This document shows, piece after piece, positions 30,361 to 39,935 of a stretch of DNA of 64,000 nt. The position numbers and the translations under genes were made by a program. Positions within the stretch are counted from its first letter, which is position 1; every line of letters begins with the position of its first letter. The DNA comes from Phymatolithon calcareum. Lineage: Eukaryota; Rhodophyta; Florideophyceae; Hapalidiales. The stretch lies in the NCBI GenBank assembly GCA_977006965.1, contig OZ345363.1, positions 1,984,001 to 2,048,000 on the forward strand. Reading direction: 5' to 3'. Below the pieces are notes generated by a model. It saw only the letters and a list, made by a program, of their open reading frames with translations, searched no databases and was not told the origin of the DNA.

Positions 30361-30816
30361 CCCTCATGTACCACATTTGTCAGTTCTCTTTTCCAAGGAG
30401 GCCTAGTCGGGCATGCCGTTCTGCCCGGAATGCGCCTCAGCTCAGGAGGAAAGAGGAGACTCCTCGACGTGATTGACTTCTTTACGAAGTCGACGTGCAC
30501 TAATGCGCGGACATGCGCTTTCCGCTTGCGAAGAGCCCGATGCATCTGATGGCCTGTTCTTCTACATTGAAGCGAGCAGCGCCGAATTAGATATAACAAG
30601 GTCCAACTCTTAGGATGGATGCTGCAGGCGCGGACTTATAAAGCTTGCGAGAGCACCAGCTCGTAGCAGAAATCGGCACACTTGCCGCCCTTGTAGACGG
30701 AGCATGCATTGAAATACTTTTCGTCATCGTGATAAACGTTGGTGTCAACGAGAGCGATCGTCTTTCGGGGTTGGCACAAGGATGGGATGTCTCCGTAGTC
30801 TAAAGAACTTCCCTGA

Positions 30817-32763
30817 AGAAGAAGAAAGGTAGATATTTATTTAAAAGTTACCAACGCATCTGCTGACGCTCGGGGAAACTTTCCTAAGGCCAAGGGGTTT
30901 TGGCTAGATTCTGTCCTGAAGGGGTTTTCTTTTCTTGTTGGTGTGACACGACTCAGTGGACTACAAAAACCCACCTCTGGTCTCCTTCGGGACCTCGAGG
31001 GGGAAAGTTACTCCCCTGTCCTGTGGCACGCTGCAATTTCAATTTGCGGGTAGTCCTTACTTATCCACAGCCTGAAACATGGTTAGGAGCTCGTCGAGTG
31101 CTCGCTTAGTCCAGGTGCTGTCTTCTTTGGAGAGTCTGTCCTTTGCAAGGCCATTTATCACGTCTTCGATGGCATCTTTTCCACATCATCCGGTGAGTTC
31201 GATAAGGGTAGAGGTGCTCATTGGAGGGAACATTCCAAATGACCGCTTGATGGCAAGTGTTCTATGTCTCCTTGAGTTGAAGAGAAGGTGCGGCGGTAAC
31301 GACACTTTCGCGTGCGGTATAGGTCGTTTTTTCGACTTTTCCGCATCCTCTGCGGCCTCCAGTATCTTGTTTCTTTGGTATTTCTTGATGCTTGTCGTAG
31401 CTATCGTTCCGTTTGCTGCTTCGCACAGGAAACCATTCACTTTCGCATGAACAATATCTCTCTCCGCTTCTTGACGTTCCTTGTTCGCGTTCTCTCTGTT
31501 GTTGGACCAGATAGCAGCGCATCGCGTCTTCTTATCAATCTCTGCACAAATCGTCTTGCAAGGACGTCTCTTCTTACCTTGGGTTGGAGTATTCGGCACA
31601 TGGCCCTGCACCTGTCCAAGCTTCTTTTTCCTGGTTTCCCAAGGATTTGCCCGAAAAACATAGATGCAACCTTCCTGACTTCCGAGGCCACCTTCGCGGT
31701 CCAAGGTGAGAGGTGAAGGGCATATTCCCATCTTGACTGCACAAGCGATTTGTACAGCCTAATCGCCCTCGCGGGATGGACACCATTAGTAAACACGCCC
31801 AGCCGTCGGAGATACCCAAGCACATTTTTGGATTTCTTGATCCTGTCTGTCAGTTTCGTGTCTGAGACTCCCTGTTCCGTTAGTGTTACCCCGAGGTATT
31901 TTACCTCCCGGAGAGTCTTTAGCCGCCGCGCTGAGAGCCGGAAGCTGTGACCTGCCGTATTCTTCGTCCAAAGGATTACGCTTTTCTTGGTGTTCCACAC
32001 CATACCGTTTCTCTGTGCCCACTTCGAGGCAAAATCAAGGATAATTTGGAGGCCTTCCACTGATTTTGCGGACAATTTCACGTCGTCTGCAAACATTTTG
32101 CATGGCTCGTTTGTGATATTCTTCGGAATGGAGTCTAGCGCAACGGCAAACGTGTCCATAAAGATATTATACAGGCACGGACTGAGAGGGAACCCCTGAG
32201 GAACGCCTCTGTCAATGGTGTACCACACGGAATCCTCGTCGTCTCTCGTCTGTATGAATGAGGGATCCAGAAATGGAATAACCATTTCGGCGATCTCTGG
32301 TTCCAGCACCTTCCTTATTCTCTCCGCAAGCTTATTCCTTGGTACGGAGTCGTAGGCAGCTTTAAGATCTAAGACTGCCACGCAGCTGTGGCCTGATTGT
32401 CGGAGGGCTTTAGCATGAAGAAGCGCCAGCTCAGTGCCCTTTCGTTTCTGGAACCCCAGCTGTAATATATGGAACTTGTATTTCCTTCTGATCATCTTGT
32501 CTAGTGCCATTTCGATTATCTTCCTCATGTGGCTTAGGAGGGAGATTGGGCGATAGCTCGTCGGCAGTGCTGTATCTCCATCCTTGTAGATAGGTACAAT
32601 TTCCGCTGTTCTCCATGCCAAGGGTGTGGTTTGCAATCGACCACAAGCTTCCCAAATCGCAAATAGTACTCTTGTGCTTAGGACTGGGTCCACTTTCAAC
32701 ATTTCGGTTTGTATTCTGTCCCATCCAGGGGCCTTACCAATTGGACTATCCCTGATAGCCGCT
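30817..32763 (-). mobile_element. LINE3, 5'-truncated, with 16-bp target duplication
   Basis: TAAAGAACTTCCCTGA occurs at 30801-30816 and 32764-32779. The element starts at its left with the (GAA)n-GGTAGATTTTTATTTAAAAG tail, has the repeat of about 255 bp as 3' UTR (30817-31075), and then the coding region. This copy shows that the widely scattered 255-bp repeat is the LINE3 tail and not an independent SINE. Confidence 0.9.
31186..32702 (-). pseudogene. LINE3 reverse transcriptase and C-terminus
   Basis: RT frame 32702-31437: LFAIWEACGRLQTTPLAW, IVPIYKDGDTALPTSYRPIS, VAVLDLKAAYDSVPRNK, RGVPQGFPLSPCLYNIFMDT, MFADDVKL and VKYLGVTLTEQGVSDTKLTD. A frameshift near 31500 moves the C-terminal part into another frame (NKERQEAERDIVHAK, KVSLPPHLLFNSRRHRTLA, FGMFPPMSTST; frame stop at 31186). 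The endonuclease is missing through 5' truncation. Confidence 0.85.
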
Positions 32764-32975
32764 TAAAGAACTTCCCTGAGCGACTTGAAGGGCACAACAG
32801 ATGATAAGGAACAAGGGGGCAACGAACGGCATTGCGAAGGCTCTCTGTGTCGGGATAGCTATATGGACTCGCATCTATGCTCGTTCATAAAGCTTTAAGT
32901 GCGTTGGAGCTTTCATTGGAAACTATGTGTTGAGAGCGGATGTGATGTTCGATTCAGCTACAATGACCGGTAACA

Positions 32976-35900
32976 ATGGCATTGTTTCAGTCGCTGCGGA
33001 TTGCGAGTGCTGTGCAAATTGGAGGAGCTCGGGATACCATCAACAAACCATGGGCATTCAAAAACCCAAGGAAGGCTCGCCAATACAAAGAGCTCGACAA
33101 AATTTCAAAGCTGGGAACGAAAGCCTTCAAGAAGGCACGCGAAATGAGCTTGGCCGGTGACTGGCAGACACATAGAGACCTTGACAGGAAGGTTAAGAAG
33201 ATGACCAGGGCAAGCAGACGAGCATGCTTTAAGAAATTCATTGAAGGTCTTTCTGCTTCAACTCCAACAGACTTCACGAAGAAGATGAAAAATCTCATCC
33301 GAATGAAAAGGAGGAGAGCGCAAACGAATAGATACAAAGGGAAGCCATTAGATCCAGCGGAAATTGTGACCTATCTAACCGAAGAGCTCAAGGATCCCAG
33401 AGGAAACGCCATTCGACCGAGGAAGTTTCAAGTCACACGAGCACTAAAGCGAGAGCTCAAAAAGGCCCTCCGCCGTTCCCCGAGGCAAAAAGAAGCTGGC
33501 CCGGACGGTATCTTCTCTGAAGCACTGCTACTAACACCGGAACAAATTTACACCTTACTAGCGACGATCACAAAGGCTGGACAGCTCGGTTTCTGGCCTG
33601 ACGATTGGAATAATGCGCTGGTGGTCCCGATAGTCAAGAAAGGAGACCCAAGCTCCCCAAAGAGCTACAGGCCGATCTCACTATTATCACACGCTCGCAA
33701 AATATTTGAATCAGCAGTGGATAAACTGATCCGGAAGAAATACGCCTTCAACAGATCACAAATGGGATTTCAGCCACGCAAAGGCACGGAAAGAGCCCTT
33801 CTCCGCTACACAGCGGCTGTAAGACAAGGAAGGAACACGAAAGCCGTTCTCGATTTGAAGTCCGCATATGACCGAGTCCCAAGAGAAGAGCTAATGCGAG
33901 AAATTGATCACAGAATATCAGCAAATGCTACAGCACTAGCCTCCCTCTGCAGAGGACTCACTTCACGGTTATGAACTGTACGAGAAGAACACTAGTAACA
34001 AGCGAGTGCGGTGTCCCCCAAGGATCTCCCATCAGCCCAACACTGTTTAACATCCTTATGGACACCTTAGCAGAGAGGGTAACCGCTCTGAACTTCAACG
34101 ATTATAGTGCTAATCTCCGTCTAAATATGTTCGCGGACGACGTCATACTAATGACAAGACACGAAGACGAGCTCCAAGAGATGCTCAATGAATGCACAGA
34201 AGGGGCATGTATGTATCGAATGACTTGGTGGATCCGAAAGTGCTCAGTCATACTCCCCAAGAAGAGGTCAAAAAGATCGCTTCTGCTGGCTAACGAGGAA
34301 GTCCAAATTAGGCGCACAGCAGAATACCTTGGTACCAGGGGTCGTGCGCAATCCATTGCTATTGCAATTAATTGCAATTCATAGCAATTCGACCCAAATT
34401 GGGTTCTGATGAAGAATTGCAATTCGAATTGCTGGTCGGTAGGTTGTACGAAAGTGTATAGTTCAGCAAGAGCAGAGTTGAAGGAAATAACGATCACTTC
34501 AAATGTATGATGCGTAGTACGTGATAATTGGTTGTCGGTAGCATGTAATTTTATTATATAACTCGGGCCAGTATAAGCGTTCACCGGGGGAGCACTGCAC
34601 CATTTTGGCCCAAATCAACTAAATAACTATCGGGCCAAAATGTTGCCGTGCTCCGTAGAATTTTACGTACCTAATTAGGTACGTAAAATTCTACGTACTG
34701 TATACAGTGACAACGTTCCTGAATTCAACCATCCATGAGCTCGTTCTATTGTAATGGTCTGCGTAGACCACTACAACAGAACGATCACATGGATGGTTGA
34801 ATTCATTCATCCGTTCAAGTATAACGGTATGGGTGTCTAGAGTGCCGTTTCTGAAAAGACAGATAGAAGAGTCAATATAAAAAGTGAAGTCGTACATTTA
34901 TCCAAAGCACACTACCAGACCCAGTCGGCAACACCTAAACAAATTTCGCTCTTCCAATCATGGTACTACCTATTCCGAAACCGAAGCCGAAACAAGTTGT
35001 ACAGCAGCTAATGCAACTCCTTCGCGAACAGCCTCGAGATATCCATTCACGTCAATCAACCGCTCTTATTGGGATGACCAAACTGTGAAGGAAGCTATGC
35101 GTTGTCAACCAGCGTGTTGAACAGGCTATCGCAGAAGACGAAAGTTTCGTACACCTAGGAGAAGAGGCATGAATAAACAATTAACTTGACTATTGCGGGA
35201 AGTATTCAAATTGCAATTCGAATTGCTGACTAACCGTAGTGAGCAATTGAATTGTTTAATTGCCAGACAAACAGCAATGTCGAGCAATGGAATTGGCACT
35301 ACCCCTGCTTGGTACGTCTATTGATGAGAACGGAATCCGTGACGACAGGCTTCTGGAACGATTCAAAAGTGCAAGCGCTAAGGTGCGACTCATGAGCTCC
35401 ACAGGCTTGACAAGGAGAGGGTACAACACTGAAAAGAATATCAGGCTCTTTAAAGCCTTTATCAGGCCAGTGTATGAGTACGCTGCACACATAACACCTG
35501 ATACGATCCGCGTATCGATAGCAGCAGTGCAAATACAGAAGGACATGGCAACGGTACTGTTTGGCAAATGGGCAGCGCGGCACTGGAGAAGACTAATGAA
35601 GCTTTGTTAAATAGAGCCGTGGGAGTTCTGCCGACAACACCTACACTTGGGCAAGGTAGCAGAAGAGACCGATGATGCCGGGGCAGAGCTCGAACTCGAA
35701 ACACTTGACTGCATCCGAGAAGCCAACACAGCAGCTGACTCTCAAGATAAGCCTAGCCTCCGACGAGTCTGGGAGAAACAAGAAGAACGCCACGCAAGAA
35801 AAACAACGTTTTCCAAGAAGGGTCTTCCACACCACGCAATGAGGATGGAAGAAAGTAGACACAGAATTCTTTGCGCAAGATGGTTTTTAGGATACTTCCC

Positions 35901-36048
35901 TAGGAACCCAACGAAGCAGATTGAAGAAATGGGTAGGCAAGGAGCATGGGCAATTGGTACGCTCAGTAGAACCCTTAAGAAGCCCACATGGACCACTACC
36001 GAAGAGATTGAAGTGGCGCGAGCCATTGACGTGATACTATGCAAGTAG
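32976..36048 (+). pseudogene. LINE1 copy (plus), split by an hAT element
   Basis: RT frame from about 33020 (the same basic linker and GPDGIFSEALLL, VLDLKSAYDRVPREE) to a frameshift near 33950, then GVPQGSPISPTLFNILMDT and MFADDVILM to 34335. The hAT insertion 34336-35307 follows. Coding resumes with SIDENGIRDDRLLERF at 35316. A stop replaces Gln at 35608-35610 (LCQIEPW in the sister copy), followed by a small deletion, and the C-terminus ends KKPTWTTTEEIEVARAIDVI at 36048. It closely resembles the minus copy at 25850-28627. Confidence 0.85.
34336..35307. mobile_element. hAT element, non-autonomous (copy 1)
   Basis: A 972-bp element with ends CAGGGGTCGTGCGCAAT and (inverted) CAGGGGTAGTGCCAATT, flanked by the 8-bp duplication CTTGGTAC (34328-34335, 35308-35315). 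The CAGGGGT terminus and 8-bp target are hAT hallmarks. Inside are several fold-back stretches, for example GTACGTAAAATTCTACGTAC around 34660-34700, and a short frame from ATG 34960 (MVLPIPKPKPKQVVQQL) that equals the start of the zinc-finger frame in copy 2 but is truncated. Confidence 0.9.
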
Positions 36049-37170
36049 GCTTACCTCCACTTTCGCGCACAACTGTAATATGTGGCGGTGCGGTGCATGC
36101 AAAAAATGTGTCGAGTAAAACACTCGAATTCGCGTAGAAAATATCCTACAGCGGGTGTGGCTAATCATGGAATGTGCGGCTAATCGTGGGAAATGGTATT
36201 TATATCATAAAATTAACATGGATTTGTAATGCCTTTGAATGGGCATTATGATGCGCATCTCAGAGACATCTTTTCACTGCTCGTTAGCCAATCATCGTTA
36301 GCTCGCCAAGTTCACATAGCAGAGAGAGAGGGAGAACAACCGAGAACACACACCCAACACTCCAACACACAACACAATAGTGGAGACACTCACTGTCTCC
36401 ACGGGCACACGTTTCCGAATAAACGAACCCGCACAGACAACTTTACTGTGCCGGGTGCCCTCTAGTGTGCCTTCGTGCACGCACTTAACGACGCACAGCC
36501 AACGCGTACGTTACAACATATAATTTTTTTGCAGCGCTGGAAGAGGAAGAAAGTAGATTTTTATTTAGAAGTTACCAACGCATCTTGCACTGCTGGAAGA
36601 AAATCAGAAAATATACACCTTTTTCGGCACTTGATTTCGGCCAATTAAAATGCAGAATTAATCCGTGCAAGCTGAAGATGTAGGTTCTCAACGTATAATT
36701 TCAAAACGAGTTGAAGTATCATATCATACGCTGTACGCAAAGTATAGAGCGCAGCATTGGATCGAAATTACTTCGAGAAGGCCCCGAAAATTTACGGTTC
36801 TATTTTCTCTACCAGATTGCTGCAGACTGATGCGCACAATAAAATGGTACCATTTTACGTGCTCTTGAAAGAGCAACTTGGATAGGACGTTCGATCGAAG
36901 CTAATTATTCATTCGTGGATACAAAACATGATTCGGACGCAAACTCGGGAAGATTCGTGTGTCCCGATGGCTTTATATCTCCCGATGCAACCTCCAATTA
37001 CCTTATTCCTTGCGCGACCATGTCCACATCGGTCGAACGCCGATGTCTGTGAAATATGCGCTCCTGTCGTTTCTAGTAACGTGTGCGTTACTAGCTCACA
37101 ACGATCATCACTCTCCTCCACATTATGCTCAAGGACCTCGAGGTGAGGGTACCGTCCTATTGGCTCATAA
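36049..37170. other. Unassigned region with one LINE3 stub
   Basis: 36330-36500 is CA-rich with the fold-back GTGGAGACACTCACTGTCTCCAC; no frame or LTR border could be fixed. A 40-bp LINE3 tail insertion at 36545-36584 is listed separately. Confidence 0.35.
36545..36584 (-). mobile_element. LINE3 tail-only insertion (40 bp)
   Basis: GGAAGAAAGTAGATTTTTATTTAGAAGTTACC and a few more bases, flanked by TTGCAGCGCTGGAAGA (36529-36544) and TTGCACTGCTGGAAGA (36585-36600). Confidence 0.75.
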
Positions 37171-37735
37171 TTAAGTGGATTTATTGAGAAGGTAACATGT
37201 GTCCCAACGTGAGGAAAGTCGGCGCATTTCTTAGCATTCTACTGCTCTCGAAATTTCGGTTACTTAATCAGAATTACTTAGTATCGCGTCAATGGCTCGG
37301 GCCACATTGGTCTCCTCTGTGGGGGTCCATGTTGGGTTCCTCAGGATGCTCTTCAGTATTCTAACTGCCCATGCTCCTTGACTCCCCATTTCTTCTCTTA
37401 ACATCGGCGGATTTCTTGGAAAATGACCTACAAACCATATTGCGCAGAGAAGTCTGTGCCTGCTTTCTTTCATGCTCACTGCTTGGTGCGGTAGACTATT
37501 CTTGGCAAATGAAATTTTGCTAGAGCTGCGTTCTTCTTGTTGTTCCCAGGCTAGTCGGAGGGCACTCATGTCTTGGATATCGATTGGTGTGCTCGATTTT
37601 CGCATGCGGTCCAGCGTCTCGAGTTCCAGCTTTGCCCCAGCGTCGCGTGTCTCCTCCACAACCTTCCTAAGTCTTCGCATTAACTTCGAGAGCAGGTGCT
37701 GTCGGCGGAACTCTCATCGTCCCATTAGGTCAACG
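37168..37735 (-). mobile_element. LINE1 C-terminal fragment
   Basis: 3' UTR (GGATTTATTGAGAAGG at 37179) and C-terminus: stop at 37264, IRNPTWTPTEETNVARAIDA-like end, LLCAIWFVGHFPRNPPML, and a Glu/Leu-rich helical stretch up to 37680, then a few codons in another frame. Truncated at about 37735. Confidence 0.8.
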
Positions 37736-37799
37736 CCCTCAATTTTATTATTTTCGATGTCGTTCTCATCTCTTTTTTGTTTACTTTACCGGTGACGTT

Positions 37800-38954
37800 A
37801 TGGGTAGTCTCAACGACTCTACCTTTCGCGACGGTGAGCCGCACCGCCTCTTTATCGCTTGCCCTCCGATCCTCAGAGGAGGATTATGCAGTAACAACCG
37901 CTTCCGTGCATTCGTGCTGCTCTCTGCACGCTTTCTGGGACTAGGTCTTGTTCTCATGACGAATATGACAATCTAAGGCGAAAATCACGTGGCATTGCTC
38001 ACCGCCGAGGACAGAGTTCTGGCGCCCGGAAACATCTCACGATACGACAAGGAGTCCTTCGAAAAGGCCGTCCTCTTGCGCTCCGGATGCCAGGGCCTCG
38101 CAAGCACAATTGAAGGCAGTGTTATCTACTACGGAGAACTACGAGGTAATAACTGGAGCACCTTTGTCACCGATCGCAAGCTTCTGATCGGCACTGTGGT
38201 GGAGTTTGGTGCACAATTAGTTTGGAAAAACCTGACCACTGGCGAACCGTGCAAGGAATGGAGACGAACTGTAAACTATGGAGATTTCAAGGGCAACGGT
38301 ATCCCTGAGTACGTCTGTCCAAAGGCCACAATGATGTGTATGATACCTCCGAACTCAATTCATCCGAATTTAGAGACGTGTCGCGGTTTAGTGGAGCACA
38401 AGAACGAGACCTACATTTTCGAGGAAGGCACTGCACGGCTGAAAATGGAAGTGGAGCCAATACAGGGGCGATTGGTTCGCGGTGTGCATTTTCGAAGCCA
38501 GGAATGGCTCGACGCGATATTCATCACACCGTTGGCAGGGATGAAGGACGCTATCGACGCGATGTATGCAGCGAGAGTTGAGCGACTTAAAGGGCTCCGC
38601 AAACGAGATGTGGCGTGGACATTGGTAAGCCCGCTCTATCTTGTCGCGTTCACGATCAAAATTGCATTGGTAGGAGTGCTGATTCTCACTTCTGTGGCAA
38701 TGAGACGTGCCAATTTGCGCACGGTTGCACACGACGAGCATGAACTAGCTAACCTGCTGATCACCGCACTGACTCAGAATAACCGAAACGTAGCTCTGAA
38801 TGCGGAAACGAGTATTTACCTCAACGCTATAAACGACAAGGGCGCACTAGAGGAGTACGCAGACATGTATCCGCTGCTATCGGGTACCATAACCGCGTGG
38901 GAGAGCGGAGATGGCATGCGGAGGCATGAGGAAATATTTGAGGAGTACAGCTAG
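37800..38954 (+). pseudogene. Membrane glycoprotein gene, one in-frame stop
   Basis: Single-exon gene of unknown family. ATG at 37800 opens a 58-codon frame with a hydrophobic segment (FVLLSARFLGLGLVL, about residues 36-50), ended by TAA at 37974-37976. The same frame reopens at once and runs 321 codons from 37989 to 38954. That part has four N-glycosylation sequons (NIS, NWS, NLT, NET), about five cysteines, a helical stalk with GLRKR just before a strongly hydrophobic segment (residues about 210-237), and a cytoplasmic-type acidic tail. A signal anchor, glycosylated ectodomain, stalk and transmembrane segment would suit a host surface protein or an envelope-like protein of a retroelement; I cannot decide. 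No LTR is seen nearby. The stop makes it a pseudogene or a readthrough case. Confidence 0.55.
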
Positions 38955-39651
38955 ATTGTCCGTCCTCTGGAGCCTGAGTTTAATATTTTTACAGTAGTTT
39001 GAGAACCGCTAGATTGTTCTTACCTTCTCACCTGGTAAAGAACGAATAAATGTACCAGCACACAGAAAAGGGAAATGGAATAAGTATGTGCACGAGAAAC
39101 TGCACAATCTGAAAATGCGAAGCTTAAGCTGAGTTTTGCTTTGGCAGAGCGAGGCCAAAATTCGTTTTCAGAAGATGGACTAGATTGGAATTCTAGTCCA
39201 ATTGAAGACTCCAACTTGTAGATTTGTTGCGCAACAGTGCTCCACTTCCTGTCGTAATAAATCAAGCAGCAAATCCGTGTGCCGTTTTGAAAAAGCTATC
39301 TGTTTGATGAAGGCTCTGACCAGTGTCATAAGAAGGACCGTGCTCGTGTGACGTGATCCAATGCCCTGTTTTTCATGTGCTTCTTCATGTGCAAGAAAAA
39401 ACCATTTGGTTTTCCAGGATGGCACTTCAAATCGACAACGATGTAAAATTTTAAATCATTCCTGTACGTCCAGGAGCTCAGCTGCGTCTTGCAGAAGTCG
39501 TGTCTGGATCCTAGATCATGACCTTGCTGTGCAAAAGGTTGCACAGCGAGTTCATAAAATTGGATTTAGGTTCAGCAACACGTACACAGATGTACATGAA
39601 AGCGGAGACAAAACCATTTCCAGTTCCTGCAGGATACTTTTCTATGAAACT
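38955..39651. other. Downstream of the glycoprotein gene
   Basis: AATAAA at 39045-39050 could serve as poly(A) signal for the glycoprotein gene. The remaining sequence has only short open frames without motifs. Confidence 0.35.
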
Positions 39652-39872
39652 GAATAGTTTTAGGATGGATGGATGGATTTCTGTTTTATTGAGCTCCCTT
39701 AGTCAATTATCATTGCACCTGAGAGACTTTTCGTTGCGCTACAATCCTTCGCTTACGTTTTCATTTTGATTTCGGACATTTTCTTTGGACGGTGTCAACT
39801 GCCATTTCTAGCATCTCTTTTTGAATATCGGAAAGTCGTTGCTTGGGCATTAAGTTTGAGATAACTGTGAGA

Positions 39873-39920
39873 AGAAGAAGTAGAAGTGGAGATTTTTATT
39901 ATAGTGTTACCAGCGCATCG
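39873..39920 (-). mobile_element. LINE3 tail-only insertion (48 bp)
   Basis: AGAAGAAGTAGAAGTGGAGA, then TTTTTATTATAGTGTTACCAGC, between ATAACTGTGAGA (39861-39872) and ATAGCTGTGAGA (39921-39932). It sits in the LINE2 C-terminus; the fragment at 20960-21010 shows the uninterrupted sequence TAACTGTGAGAGC. Confidence 0.82.
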
Positions 39921-39935
39921 ATAGCTGTGAGAGCT

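Larger units (their letters stand above)
29306..32832 (-). pseudogene. Secreted cysteine-rich protein, locus 2, split by insertions
   Basis: Signal peptide on the minus strand from ATG 32832 (MPFVAPLFLIICCALQVAQG) to about 32764. There LINE3 (30817-32763) is inserted. The mature N-terminal block resumes at 30816 (DIPSLCQPRKTIAL, then CSVYKGGKCADFCYELVLSQ), hits a stop near 30650, and continues in another frame (LIRRCSLQCRRTGHQMHRA) to about 30380. A further 0.85 kb of foreign DNA follows. The C-terminal block lies at 29520-29306 (ASNGPCPSQ, KQNCRFCIWLGVKC) and ends with a TGA where paralogues have Trp. It is closest to the 41990 subfamily at the C-terminus. Confidence 0.8.

Noticed and set aside
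30817-31075. The 255-bp repeat as an independent SINE
   Set aside because: Here it is continuous with the LINE3 coding region inside one target duplication, so the short copies are truncated LINE3 ends. No tRNA-like promoter boxes were evident.
36229-36500. LTR of a second copia-like element
   Set aside because: There is CA-rich sequence and an AATAAA, but no paired TG...CA borders, no duplicate and no internal gag/pol nearby.
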